Origin: Candidatus Lachnoclostridium avicola
Lineage (GTDB): Bacteria > Bacillota > Clostridia > Lachnospirales > Lachnospiraceae
Direction of reading: 5' to 3'
Assembly: GCA_019114465.1 (NCBI GenBank)
Contig: DXFM01000053.1
Coordinates: 1-41,520, forward strand
DNA length: 41,520 bases
Under the pieces are notes generated by a model. That model worked only from the letters and a program-made list of their open reading frames with translations, ran no database searches and was not told where the DNA came from. The position numbers and the translations under genes are program-made. This document shows, piece after piece, positions 1 through 8,673 of the stretch; the stretch's first letter is position 1, and the number at the start of each line of letters is the position of its first letter.

Positions 1-2
1 TT

Positions 3-557
3 CTGCAGCTTTTGTTTGGGGACGGCAGGAAGCTGTCCGCCACCCTGCTGATGATGGGCGCCTCCGCGGTGGTATTTTTCTCCCTGTCCACAGTGACCAA
101 CGCTGTGCTTCAGGGAATTGACCTGATGGCCAAGTCTGTGACCCACTCCGCCATCTCCCTGGGCATCCACGTGGTGCTGGTGTATCTCATGCTGGACAAG
201 CTGAACTGGGGCGTGTACGGCCTGGTGGTGGGAAATGTGACCTTTGCCCTGGTGGTGTGTGTGCTGAACTGGGTTTCCATCGGAAGAGCCATGCACTACC
301 GCCAGGAGGTAATCACCACCTTTATTCTTCCCCTCTGCGTTTCCGCGGTGATGGGAGTGGTGGCTTTTGCCGTATATCATCTGGTTCACATGGCTCTTCA
401 CTCCAACGCCCTGAGCCTGCTGATCGCCGTGCCGGTGGCCATGGTGGTGTACGGCGTGGGGATCATCAAGACGAGGACTGTGCGGGAGAGAGAGCTGGCG
501 GAGATGCCCATGGGCAGCAGGCTTCTGCGCCTCTGCGAAAAAGTGCATCTGATGTAG
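3..557 (+). CDS. Polysaccharide/lipid II flippase (MurJ/SpoVB-like), 3' part
   Basis: The reading frame is open to the left edge, so this is the C-terminal part of a longer gene; the TTG at 12 is an internal codon, not a start. About 180 residues remain, with several hydrophobic segments (near residues 15-35, 50-70, 75-95, 105-130 and 135-155) and a short charged tail. The pattern, with the phrase VTNAVLQGIDLM in a helix-loop-helix, matches the last helices of the MOP superfamily exporters that move lipid-linked polysaccharide or peptidoglycan precursors across the membrane (SpoVB, MurJ, YtgP). Which member it is cannot be told from the C-terminus. The gene ends 38 bases before dtd, with a possible ribosome site between, so the two may be co-transcribed. 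Confidence 0.75.
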   Translation: MQLLFGDGRKLSATLLMMGASAVVFFSLSTVTNAVLQGIDLMAKSVTHSAISLGIHVVLVYLMLDKLNWGVYGLVVGNVTFALVVCVLNWVSIGRAMHYRQEVITTFILPLCVSAVMGVVAFAVYHLVHMALHSNALSLLIAVPVAMVVYGVGIIKTRTVRERELAEMPMGSRLLRLCEKVHLM

Positions 558-595
558 GAAATGGCTGAGAGAGAAGAAACGGGAGGATCAATCAC

Positions 596-1048
596 ATGAA
601 AATAGTGCTTCAGCGGGTATCGGAAGCTTCGGTGACGGTGGACGGCGAAGTGGTGGGACAGATCGGAAAGGGATTTCTGGTGCTTCTGGGAGTCCAGGCC
701 ACTGACACGGAGGAGACTGCCGACCGGATGGTGGATAAGATGTGCCGTCTGCGGATCTTTGAGGACGAGAACGGCAAGACCAATCTGTCTCTGGCGGACG
801 TGGGCGGGGAGCTGCTGGTGGTGAGCCAGTTTACCCTGTACGCCGACTGCCGGAAGGGAAACCGGCCCAGCTTTATCAAGGCGGGGCCGCCGGAGATGGC
901 GGACCGGCTCTACGAGTATGCGGCAGAACGGTGCCGGAAGTATGTGAAAAAGGTGGAGCAGGGACGGTTTGGAGCCCATATGAAGGTAAGTCTGGTCAAT
1001 GATGGGCCGTTTACCCTGGTGCTGGACAGTGAGGAGCTGATCAAATGA
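596..1048 (+). CDS. dtd: D-aminoacyl-tRNA deacylase
   Basis: The 150-residue protein has the normal DTD length. It carries the two family signatures: [17 protein letters not shown] around residue 77 and the [11 protein letters not shown] motif near the C-terminus, whose Gly-Pro forms the cross-subunit active site. DTD removes D-amino acids, and glycine mischarged on tRNA-Ala, from tRNAs in the cytosol as a proofreading step. The ATG at 596 follows a GGGAGGA ribosome site. The stop overlaps the start of the next gene (ATGA at 1045-1048), indicating translational coupling. Confidence 0.96.
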   Translation: MKIVLQRVSEASVTVDGEVVGQIGKGFLVLLGVQATDTEETADRMVDKMCRLRIFEDENGKTNLSLADVGGELLVVSQFTLYADCRKGNRPSFIKAGPPEMADRLYEYAAERCRKYVKKVEQGRFGAHMKVSLVNDGPFTLVLDSEELIK

Positions 1049-1743
1049 GAAGAGAAGTCCGGATGGAGGAGATCTCCGATGGGAAACTGTACCGGGCGGA
1101 GGATATGGTGCGGGCCGGATGCGGGGACTGCCAGGGCTGTTCTGCCTGCTGCCATCGCATGGGAAATTCCATAATTGTGGATCCATTAGACATTTACAGA
1201 CTGAATATTCAGGGAAAAGTGGGATTGGAGGAACTGTTTTCCAGATATCTGGAGCTCCATGTGGAGGACGGCATCATCCTGCCGAATCTGAAAATGACGG
1301 GCCCGGAAGAAGCCTGCGGTTTTCTGGACCAGGACGGGCGGTGCAGCGTGCACCCCAGCCGGCCGGGCCTGTGCCGCCTGTTTCCCCTGGGCCGGTTTTA
1401 TGAGAACGGGGGATTCCGGTATTTCCTTCAGACGGGGGAGTGCCGGAAGCCCAACCGGACGAAGGTGAAGGTGAGCCGGTTTATTGACACGCCGGATTTA
1501 AAGACCAACGAGGCGTATGTGGCGGACTGGCATTATTTTCTGCTGGACGCCCAGGACTATGTGAAACGCTGCGGGGATCCGGAGGAGACGAAAAAGGTGA
1601 ACATGACCCTGCTGAACCTGTTTTTCCTCACCCCCTATGACGGCGGCCAGGAATTTTACGGGCAGTTTTACCGGCGGTTTCAGACGGTGCAGCCCATGAG
1701 GGAGGAGTGGAAGCGTGAAGGAAAATCATCGTGTCGGCGGTGA
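1045..1743 (+). CDS. YkgJ-family cysteine-cluster protein
   Basis: The 232-residue protein has a cysteine cluster near residues 24-34 ([11 protein letters not shown]) and later cysteines in [20 protein letters not shown] and in GECRKPNR. This is the pattern of the YkgJ/UPF0153 putative zinc- or iron-chelating domain. The family is widespread but its biochemical role is not established. There is no signal peptide, so it is probably cytosolic. It starts with ATG overlapping the dtd stop and its last 29 bases overlap the next gene if that uses the GTG at 1715. The dtd - cysteine-cluster - dihydrouridine synthase order suggests an RNA-related housekeeping operon, but that is inference. Confidence 0.85.
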   Translation: MRREVRMEEISDGKLYRAEDMVRAGCGDCQGCSACCHRMGNSIIVDPLDIYRLNIQGKVGLEELFSRYLELHVEDGIILPNLKMTGPEEACGFLDQDGRCSVHPSRPGLCRLFPLGRFYENGGFRYFLQTGECRKPNRTKVKVSRFIDTPDLKTNEAYVADWHYFLLDAQDYVKRCGDPEETKKVNMTLLNLFFLTPYDGGQEFYGQFYRRFQTVQPMREEWKREGKSSCRR

Positions 1744-2716
1744 AGCCGTGAAGCGGTACGCGGCCCCCATGGAGGGGATCACCGGCTATATTTACCGCAA
1801 TGCCCACCACCGGGTATTCGGCGGTGTGGATAAATACTTTACTCCGTTCCTCTCGCCGGGGAAAAAGAGAAGTCTCCGGTCCCGGGAGCTGGGGGACATT
1901 CTCCCGGAGCACAACCAGGGGGTTCCTGTGGTGCCCCAGATTCTCACCAATGACTGGGAGGATTTTCTCCACACAGCGGAGATTTTAAAGGAGTTCGGTT
2001 ATGAGGAAATCAACCTGAATCTGGGATGTCCTTCCGGCACGGTGACGGCCAAAAAGCGGGGAGCCGGATTTCTGGCCTGTCCGGAGGAGCTGGACCGGTT
2101 TCTGGATCAGGTGTGCGCCGGGACGGACCGGAAGATTTCCGTAAAGACAAGGCTGGGAGTGGAAAGCCCGGAGGAATTTGGCCCGCTGCTGGAGATTTTC
2201 TGCCGTTATCCCTTGAGTGAGCTGATCGTCCATCCAAGAGTGCAGAAGGAAGGCTACCGGGGCACACCCCACCGGGAGGAGTTTCACCGAGCTCTTTTGG
2301 AGGCGCCCTTTCCCGTCTGCTACAACGGCAACCTGTTCTCTCCGGAGGACGTGGAACAGTTTTCCAGGGAGTTTCCCCAGGCGGACCGGGTGATGTTCGG
2401 CCGGGGACTGATCGCGGACCCGGCTCTGGCTTCTGCTGCGGGGGAGGGAAAAACGGTGACGGAGGAAGCTTTCCGCAGGTTTCACCAGGAGATTCTGGAC
2501 GGGTACTGCCGGATCATGTCCGGGGACCGGAATGTACTGTTTAAGATGAAAGAACTGTGGTTTTACATGATCCATCTCTTTTCCGGCGGAGAGTACTTTG
2601 AGAAAAAAATCAAGAAATCCTCCACTGTGGCAGAGTACCGCCTGTGGGTGGAACGGCTGATAAATGAATGCCCAATCCTTCCCCGGGCAGATGTCTCTTT
2701 TCTCAGGCGCGGCTGA
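1715..2716 (+). CDS. tRNA-dihydrouridine synthase
   Basis: The flavoenzyme reduces uridines in the tRNA D-arm. Visible signatures are APMEGITGYIYRN at the N-terminus (start of the TIM barrel), EINLNLGCPSG with the catalytic cysteine, KTRLG, and the FMN-phosphate region MFGRGLIADP. At about 330 residues it has the usual Dus length. The start is uncertain: GTG at 1715 has GGAGGAG seven bases upstream but lies inside the preceding gene, while GTG at 1748 (MKRYAAPMEG) matches the usual N-terminus of this family better but lacks a good ribosome site. Both are in frame. I leave the paralogue letter open. Confidence 0.93.
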   Translation: MKENHRVGGEAVKRYAAPMEGITGYIYRNAHHRVFGGVDKYFTPFLSPGKKRSLRSRELGDILPEHNQGVPVVPQILTNDWEDFLHTAEILKEFGYEEINLNLGCPSGTVTAKKRGAGFLACPEELDRFLDQVCAGTDRKISVKTRLGVESPEEFGPLLEIFCRYPLSELIVHPRVQKEGYRGTPHREEFHRALLEAPFPVCYNGNLFSPEDVEQFSREFPQADRVMFGRGLIADPALASAAGEGKTVTEEAFRRFHQEILDGYCRIMSGDRNVLFKMKELWFYMIHLFSGGEYFEKKIKKSSTVAEYRLWVERLINECPILPRADVSFLRRG

Positions 2717-2734
2717 AATTTATAAAAACTTTAT

Positions 2735-2763
2735 TGGACATTTCCGCCGCGCCGTGCTATTCT
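2735..2763 (+). promoter_or_regulatory. Possible promoter for the degV operon
   Basis: TGGACA at 2735-2740, a 17-base spacer and TATTCT at 2758-2763 resemble a sigma-A promoter. It would give a 5' untranslated region of about 170 bases before the DegV start at 2943. The -10 is only four of six, so this is tentative. Confidence 0.35.
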
Positions 2764-2942
2764 GGGTGCATATCAGAGTTCGTTTTTCGTCTCTTCTGAC
2801 GGCCGCGGCGTTCTGCCGAAGTTCTGGTTCTTCCGTCTCCAGAATTTACACTTCCATTTTCCCGTGAAATAAGCTAAAATGAAATTCAGGCATGTCATAC
2901 AGCATGGAATTTATTTGAGGAAGCTTCAAAAGGAGAAGGATT

Positions 2943-3806
2943 ATGAGGATTGGGATCATTACGGACAGCAACAGCGGTATTACCCAGAGTCAGGCGGAAG
3001 AGTTGGGGATTTATGTGGTCCCCATGCCGTTTATGATCGACGGGCAGACCTATTTTGAAGATATAAATTTAACCCAGGAGCAGTTTTATGAAAAACTGAA
3101 GGCCGGCGCGGATATTTCCACCTCCCAGCCGTCCCCGGAGTCGGTGACCGGCCTGTGGGACAGGCTGCTGGAGGAGTATGATCAGCTGGTTCACATCCCC
3201 ATGTCCAGCGGGCTGAGCGGTTCCTGTCAGACGGCCATGATGCTGGCCCAGGATTATGAGGGGAAGGTGTTTGTGGTGAACAACCACCGGATCTCCGTGA
3301 CCCAGCGCCAGTCGGCTCTGGACGCGAAGATGCTGGCGGACGAGGGAAAGACGGGGGAGGAGATCCAGAAGATTCTCTACGACAGCAGATACGATTCCAG
3401 CATCTATATCACGGTGGATACGCTGAAGTATCTGAAAAAGGGAGGACGGATCACTCCGACGGCCGCAGCCTTCGGCACTCTTCTGCGGATCAAGCCGGTG
3501 CTGACCATACAGGGGGAGAAGCTGGATGCCTTTGCCAAGGCCCGCACCATGAAGCAGGCGAAAAATATTATGCTGATGGCCTTAAAAAAGGATCTGGAGG
3601 AGCGGTTCCACGACGGAGAGTGCCGCAGGACCTATCTGGAGATCGCCCACACGGCGAATGACGAGGCGGCGGCAGAGCTGAAGGCGGAGCTGGAGGAGAT
3701 GTATCCCGGGGCCCCCATCCATGTGGATCCTCTGTCTCTCAGCGTGGCCTGTCATATCGGCCCCGGCTCTCTGGCAGTGGCCTGCAGCAGAATGCTGGAA
3801 GGATAA
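2943..3806 (+). CDS. DegV-family fatty-acid-binding protein
   Basis: The 287-residue protein has the DegV fold signatures: IGIITDSNSGI at the N-terminus, the STSQPSPES loop, the IPMSSGLSGSCQTA segment that holds the ligand carboxylate, and LKKGGRITPTAA. Family members bind a fatty acid and, in firmicutes with the FakAB system, present it to a FakA kinase for phospholipid synthesis; no fakA is seen in this window. The ATG follows an AAAAGGAGAAGG ribosome site. It is the first gene of an apparent operon with the histidine kinase, which starts four bases after this stop. Confidence 0.93.
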   Translation: MRIGIITDSNSGITQSQAEELGIYVVPMPFMIDGQTYFEDINLTQEQFYEKLKAGADISTSQPSPESVTGLWDRLLEEYDQLVHIPMSSGLSGSCQTAMMLAQDYEGKVFVVNNHRISVTQRQSALDAKMLADEGKTGEEIQKILYDSRYDSSIYITVDTLKYLKKGGRITPTAAAFGTLLRIKPVLTIQGEKLDAFAKARTMKQAKNIMLMALKKDLEERFHDGECRRTYLEIAHTANDEAAAELKAELEEMYPGAPIHVDPLSLSVACHIGPGSLAVACSRMLEG

Positions 3807-3809
3807 GCG

Positions 3810-5237
3810 ATGAAAACACGAAGAAAGAAAACGGTCAGCATGAGGGCGGTCCTGGTCCTCATGCTGTTTGTCATCGGCTTCCTGCCCATGGTGATTCAGG
3901 GACGGATCCTGCTCACCTCCCTGCGGCAGAGCCAGATCGATGCCAGGACTCTTGAGATTCAGAATCAGGCGCTGATCTTGAGCAACCGGCTGACCCAGGC
4001 CGGGTACCTGGGAGGGGAGGTGACGGACACCATTCTGGACAGCCAGATGGATGTGCTGGCGGACGTGTTCAACGGCCGTGTGGTGATCGTGGATGAGACT
4101 TACCGGATCATCCGGGACACTTTCAAGCTGGCGGAGGGAAAATACCACATTTCCGAGGAAGTGATCCGCTGTTTCCGGGGGGAGACCAGCAGCAAGTACA
4201 ACAGTGACAAGCATTACCTCATTGAGACCTTTCCCATATACGCTCCGGGATCCACCGGGGAGATCGACGGGGTGATGGTGGTGACGGCCTCCACAGCGTC
4301 CATTCTGAATCTGACAGACATGGTGGGGGAGAAGGTCACCATGTTCGAGGTGATGGCCCTGATTGTGGTTATCATCGCCATTCTGGTGGGGGCCAGACTG
4401 TATCTGAAGCCTGTGGCGGCATTTAGCCAGGGCTTAAAAAAGATCGCGTCGGGGGACGCGGAGGAGATCCATGTAAACGACTACCGGGAGACCCGGGAGA
4501 TGTCCGACGCCGTGAGTCAGGCCTTTGCCAAGCTGCGGGAAGTGGACAATTCCCGTCAGGAGTTTGTCTCCAACGTGTCCCATGAGCTGAAGACGCCCAT
4601 CACCTCCATCCGGGTGCTGGCGGACTCCCTCATGTCCATGGAGGACGCTCCGGTGGAGCTGTACCGGGAGTTCATGAACGACATTTCCGATGAGATCGAC
4701 CGGGAGAGCAAGATCATCGACGACCTGCTGACTCTGGTGAAAATGGACAAATCGGCCGCTCAGGTGATGAATATCAGTCAGATCAATGTGGGAAGTCTGC
4801 TGGAGCTGGTGCTGAAGCGGATGCGGCCCATCGCGAAAAAACGCAATATTGAGCTGACGCTGGAGACCATCCGGGAGGTGACGGCGGAGGTGGACGAGGT
4901 GAAGCTGTCCCAGGCTTTAAACAACCTGGTGGAGAACGCGGTGAAGTACAACCGGGAGGACGGCTGGGTGCGGGTGACCCTGGACGCGGACCACAAATTT
5001 TTCACCGTTCGGGTGGCGGATTCCGGCATCGGGATCCCGGAAGAATTCCAGACCAGGATTTTTGAGAGATTTTACCGGGTGGATAAGGCCCGGTCCAGGG
5101 AGACGGGAGGCACCGGTCTGGGCCTGGCCATCACAAAGAACGTGGTTCAGATGCACCACGGCACCATCCAGGTGGAGAGCGTGGAGGGGGAGGGAACCGT
5201 GTTTACGGTGAAGATCCCGCTGACTTATATATCGTAA
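3810..5237 (+). CDS. Membrane sensor histidine kinase
   Basis: The 475-residue protein has a basic N-terminus, a first membrane helix at about residues 12-32, an extracellular sensor region of about 145 residues, a second helix near 180-200, and a HAMP-like linker. Then come the HisKA box with SHELKTP (phospho-accepting His258), the N box NNLVENAVKYN, the G1 box DSGIGIP, the F box IFERFYRVDKARSRETGG and the G2 box GTGLGLAI. It should autophosphorylate and pass phosphate to a response regulator. No response regulator lies beside it, which is unusual for this EnvZ/PhoR-type kinase. It sits between degV and the GerMN lipoprotein in a compact plus-strand operon. The signal it senses cannot be read from the sequence. 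Confidence 0.93.
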   Translation: MKTRRKKTVSMRAVLVLMLFVIGFLPMVIQGRILLTSLRQSQIDARTLEIQNQALILSNRLTQAGYLGGEVTDTILDSQMDVLADVFNGRVVIVDETYRIIRDTFKLAEGKYHISEEVIRCFRGETSSKYNSDKHYLIETFPIYAPGSTGEIDGVMVVTASTASILNLTDMVGEKVTMFEVMALIVVIIAILVGARLYLKPVAAFSQGLKKIASGDAEEIHVNDYRETREMSDAVSQAFAKLREVDNSRQEFVSNVSHELKTPITSIRVLADSLMSMEDAPVELYREFMNDISDEIDRESKIIDDLLTLVKMDKSAAQVMNISQINVGSLLELVLKRMRPIAKKRNIELTLETIREVTAEVDEVKLSQALNNLVENAVKYNREDGWVRVTLDADHKFFTVRVADSGIGIPEEFQTRIFERFYRVDKARSRETGGTGLGLAITKNVVQMHHGTIQVESVEGEGTVFTVKIPLTYIS

Positions 5238-5249
5238 AGGAGGCGCGGA

Positions 5250-6197
5250 ATGGAGAAGAGACCAATGAGATTTCTTGCTCTGATTCTGCTTCTGGCGGCG
5301 TTCTGCCTGTCCGGCTGCGGCCGGGGGCAGAGGCAGGCCGCCGGGGGAGGAGCGGAGGAAGGAGTCTATCAGATCTATTATCTGGATGCGTCGGGAACTG
5401 TGCTGACGCCCAATGAATATCGGACGGACACCACGGACACGGACCAGCTGATCGGCGAGCTGATGGACCAGCTGCGCACGGTTCCCCAGGATCTGGACAG
5501 CCAGTCCGCCATCCCGGACCGTCTGGATTACCGGGGGTTTCACCGGGAGGAGATGGTGGTCTATTTAAGCTTCGGGGATTCCTACAACAGTATGAGGGAC
5601 GACCAGGAGATTCTGTGCCGGGCTGCCCTGGCAAGGACCCTGACCCAGGCTCCTGAGGTGAATTATATCAGCATCCTGGCGGGGGAACAGCCCATTCTGG
5701 ACGCCAAGGGCCAGCCGGTGGGAATGATTTCCGGAAGTGATTTTGTGGACAGCATCAGCGATGTAAACGCCTACGAAAAGACCATGCTGACCCTGTATTT
5801 TACTGATGAGAAGGGCGAGCTTTTATATCCGGAGACCAGGGAGGTGGTGCACAATGTGAACACATCTCTGGCTCAGCTGGTGATCGAGGAGCTGATCTCC
5901 GGGCCGGAGACGTTTCAGCTCTGTCCCACAGTGCCGGCGGATACCAGGCTGCTCAACGTATCGGTCAACGACAACGTGTGCTACGTGAATTTTGATGAGA
6001 CCTTTCTGACCGGGAGCGGAAACCTGGCGGTGGCGGACTACATCCCCATCTATTCCATTGTCAACTCCCTGGCGGAGGCGGCGGGGATCAGCCGGGTGCA
6101 GTTTTCCATCAACGGTTCGGCAAATGTGAAGTTTCGGGATTCCATTTCTCTTGACACCCAGTTTGAGAGAAATCTGGACTATATAGGAGGAGAATAA
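5250..6197 (+). CDS. GerMN-domain lipoprotein
   Basis: The N-terminus has a basic stretch, a hydrophobic run and the lipobox LSGC with Cys23, so the mature protein should be lipid-anchored outside the membrane. The rest (315 residues in all) reads as two GerMN-like domains: roughly 45-170, and 178-300 with the typical TLYFTDEKGELLYPETREV start and LLNVSVNDNVCYVNFDETF core. GerM in Bacillus is a sporulation and germination lipoprotein; related lipoproteins with the same domain occur beside kinases in other firmicutes. The ATG has an AAAGGAGGCG ribosome site 13 bases after the kinase stop, so the two are probably co-expressed. Confidence 0.88.
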   Translation: MEKRPMRFLALILLLAAFCLSGCGRGQRQAAGGGAEEGVYQIYYLDASGTVLTPNEYRTDTTDTDQLIGELMDQLRTVPQDLDSQSAIPDRLDYRGFHREEMVVYLSFGDSYNSMRDDQEILCRAALARTLTQAPEVNYISILAGEQPILDAKGQPVGMISGSDFVDSISDVNAYEKTMLTLYFTDEKGELLYPETREVVHNVNTSLAQLVIEELISGPETFQLCPTVPADTRLLNVSVNDNVCYVNFDETFLTGSGNLAVADYIPIYSIVNSLAEAAGISRVQFSINGSANVKFRDSISLDTQFERNLDYIGGE

Positions 6198-6198
6198 A

Positions 6199-8673
6199 AT
6201 CAGACGGCCGCTGGCATTTTTGACAGGGGGATTCGTACTTGGAGAGGTATTGGCCCTGGGATCGGTGCAGATGGCTGTTCTTCTGGCGGGCTGCCTGTTG
6301 GGGGCAGTCTGTCTGGAGTGCAGAAAGAGCAGAAGCCTTTGGATGGGGCTTCTGCTCTTCTGCGTTTTTCTCGGATGGGGACGGCTGCGGGCCGCCCGGG
6401 CGGAGGGGGAGGCCATGAGAGGGCTGAACCTGGACCGGCAGAAGGAGATTTCTGTCCTGGGGACGGTGAGATCCCTGGAGGAGAAGACCAATGGCTGGGG
6501 AGGAGAGCTCTCCTCCTGCCGCCTGGAGGAAGCGGACGGGGGAGAGGAGCTGGGGACAGTTTCCGTATTTTTTGAGGAGAGGCCGGAGGCGGAACCTGGA
6601 GACCGTCTTCGGGTGATGGGAATCTTCAAGATCTATGATCCGGCGTCCAACCCAGGGGAGTTTGACTATCAGGCTTACTATGACTCTAAAAGTATGTTCT
6701 GGAAAATGACGGCGGACAGCTGGGAGAAGCTGCCGGGGGGAAATCCCCTCCTGCGGGTTCTGGGAAGGGTGAAGGAGCGGAGTGCGGGGATTCTGGACCG
6801 GTGCGGCGGGGCCAACGCCGGGATCTTTAAGGCCATGCTCCTGGGGCTGAAGGGGGATATTCCGGACGAGGTGTACGCCCTCTACCAGGAGAGCGGAATT
6901 TCCCACCTGCTGGCCATCAGCGGCCTTCACGTGTCCATGCTGGGAATGGGTCTTCACGGTCTTCTGAGAAAGCTGCGTCTGGGGAAACGGCCGGCGGCGG
7001 CTCTGTCCGGCGGCTTTATGGTGCTGTACGGGATCATGACCGGATTTTCGCCGTCCACCCAGAGGGCGGTGATCATGTTTCTGGCGTCCATGGCCGCGGG
7101 ATGGGTGGGGAAAACCTACGATCTGGCCTCGGCTCTGTCCCTGGCGGGGGCTGTGATTTTGTGGCTGGAGCCTCTGGCTCTGATGCAGGGAGGCGTTCAG
7201 CTGTCATTTCTGGCAGTGGGCGGAATCGGAGTGCTGGGGCGTATGCTGGAGAGAGGAAAGGTGTGGGAGGGCCGGGCCGGCCGCCTGCTGCTTTCCGGGC
7301 TGGCGGTGCAGCTTGCCACCTATCCGGCGGTGGCCTATCATTTCTTCATCTACCCGCCCTACAGCATTTTCCTCAATCTGCTGGTGATCCCCCTTATGAC
7401 CTACGCCATGGTATCCGGTCTCCTGTGCCTGGCGGTGGGAGGATTCTGTCCGCCCCTGGGGCGGGTCTGCATCGGCGGCGGATACTATATTCTGGAGTGT
7501 TATGAAGCCCTCTGTCGGCTGTGGGGAAGACTGCCGGGAAGCAGTCTGGTGATTGGCCGGCCGGCGCTGTGGCAGATCGCCCTCTATGGGGCAATTCTCA
7601 TTCTGTTTGCGGCAGCCTGTTCCGGGCTCAGGAGAAAGAAAGCCTGGCTGGCGGGGATCACTGCCGCCCTGTTTTTCCTGCTGTTTCCCCTGCCGGTGCG
7701 GGGGATGAGGGTGACGTATCTGGATGTGGGGCAGGGGGACGGGATTGTGGCGGAGACCGGGAACTGCCGCATTCTCATGGACGGCGGCAGCTCCGATGTA
7801 AAGCGGCTGGAGGAACAGGTGCTGAGGCCGTTTCTTCAGTCCAGAGGGATCCGCGCCCTGGACTACGCGGCGGTGAGCCACTGCGACAGCGACCACATCA
7901 GCGGCTTAAAGGGGCTGCTGGAGAGCGGGGCGGTGAAGATCAGGACTCTGATTCTGCCGGACCTGGGCCGCTGGGACGAGGCCTGGCAGGAGCTGGCGGC
8001 CCTGGCGGAGGACCGGGGAACCAGGGTGGTGACCATGAAGGCGGGGGATGAGATCCGGAGGGGAAAGCTGCGGCTGCTCTGCCTATATCCCTATGAGGGA
8101 AAGACGCCGCCGGAGGACAGGAACGACCAGTCCCTGATTCTTCAGCTGAGTTATGGAAATGCAGTATTTCTGTTTACCGGTGATACGGGAACGGGATGCG
8201 AGGAGGAGATGCTGCAGCGGCCGGCGGTCCGGGCGGAACTGGGGAAGACGTCGGTGCTCAAAGTGGCCCACCACGGTTCTGCCTCCTCCACCGGGGAGGA
8301 GTTCTTAAAAGCGGTTCAGCCGGCCTGGGGAGTGATCTCTTATGGGGAGGGGAATTCCTACGGCCACCCGGCGCCGGAGACGACGGAACGTCTGGAAAAG
8401 GCGGGGGTCCGTGTCCTGGAGACGGCCAGAGACGGGGCGGCGACCATGACCACCGACGGGAAGAGACTGAAGATCACCTGGTTCCTGCGGGGAAAGAGGG
8501 GCCTTGTCTCCCGGGAACATCTGGTGTATAATCCAGATATTGGCCTGTTCCGGACGGAAGGGCAGGAAAGGAAGAAAGATTGTGCAGACGCTGAACAAGG
8601 ATCTGAAGGACAGAAATTTCCGAAAAGTATATCTGCTGTTCGGGGAAGAGGATTTTCTGAAAAAGAGCTATAA
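6199..8673 (+). CDS. comEC: ComEC/Rec2 DNA-uptake channel protein
   Basis: About 824 residues. An N-terminal membrane region and a DUF4131-like part precede the competence domain (LALSGLHVSM-type segment near residues 235-250, here LLAISGLHVSMLG) with many membrane helices. The C-terminal metallo-beta-lactamase-like domain has YLDVGQGDGIV, the metal motif SHCDSDHISG, FTGDTG and KVAHHGSASS. ComEC carries single-stranded DNA through the membrane during transformation. No ATG, GTG or TTG follows the strong GGAGGAG at 6186-6192 at normal spacing; the codon there is ATC at 6199, giving a good family-like N-terminus (xRRPLAFL). The first canonical start is TTG 6220, without a ribosome site. The 3' end overlaps holA by 92 bases. 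Confidence 0.9.
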   Translation: MRRPLAFLTGGFVLGEVLALGSVQMAVLLAGCLLGAVCLECRKSRSLWMGLLLFCVFLGWGRLRAARAEGEAMRGLNLDRQKEISVLGTVRSLEEKTNGWGGELSSCRLEEADGGEELGTVSVFFEERPEAEPGDRLRVMGIFKIYDPASNPGEFDYQAYYDSKSMFWKMTADSWEKLPGGNPLLRVLGRVKERSAGILDRCGGANAGIFKAMLLGLKGDIPDEVYALYQESGISHLLAISGLHVSMLGMGLHGLLRKLRLGKRPAAALSGGFMVLYGIMTGFSPSTQRAVIMFLASMAAGWVGKTYDLASALSLAGAVILWLEPLALMQGGVQLSFLAVGGIGVLGRMLERGKVWEGRAGRLLLSGLAVQLATYPAVAYHFFIYPPYSIFLNLLVIPLMTYAMVSGLLCLAVGGFCPPLGRVCIGGGYYILECYEALCRLWGRLPGSSLVIGRPALWQIALYGAILILFAAACSGLRRKKAWLAGITAALFFLLFPLPVRGMRVTYLDVGQGDGIVAETGNCRILMDGGSSDVKRLEEQVLRPFLQSRGIRALDYAAVSHCDSDHISGLKGLLESGAVKIRTLILPDLGRWDEAWQELAALAEDRGTRVVTMKAGDEIRRGKLRLLCLYPYEGKTPPEDRNDQSLILQLSYGNAVFLFTGDTGTGCEEEMLQRPAVRAELGKTSVLKVAHHGSASSTGEEFLKAVQPAWGVISYGEGNSYGHPAPETTERLEKAGVRVLETARDGAATMTTDGKRLKITWFLRGKRGLVSREHLVYNPDIGLFRTEGQERKKDCADAEQGSEGQKFPKSISAVRGRGFSEKEL

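Noticed and set aside
398..1186. A 262-codon frame on the minus strand
   Set aside because: It is antisense to the flippase end, dtd and the cysteine-cluster gene; composition is low-complexity Pro/Arg-rich and no domain is visible.
2664..2867. 67-codon frame after the dihydrouridine synthase gene
   Set aside because: It overlaps the end of that gene in another frame, has no ribosome site and lies over a predicted promoter.
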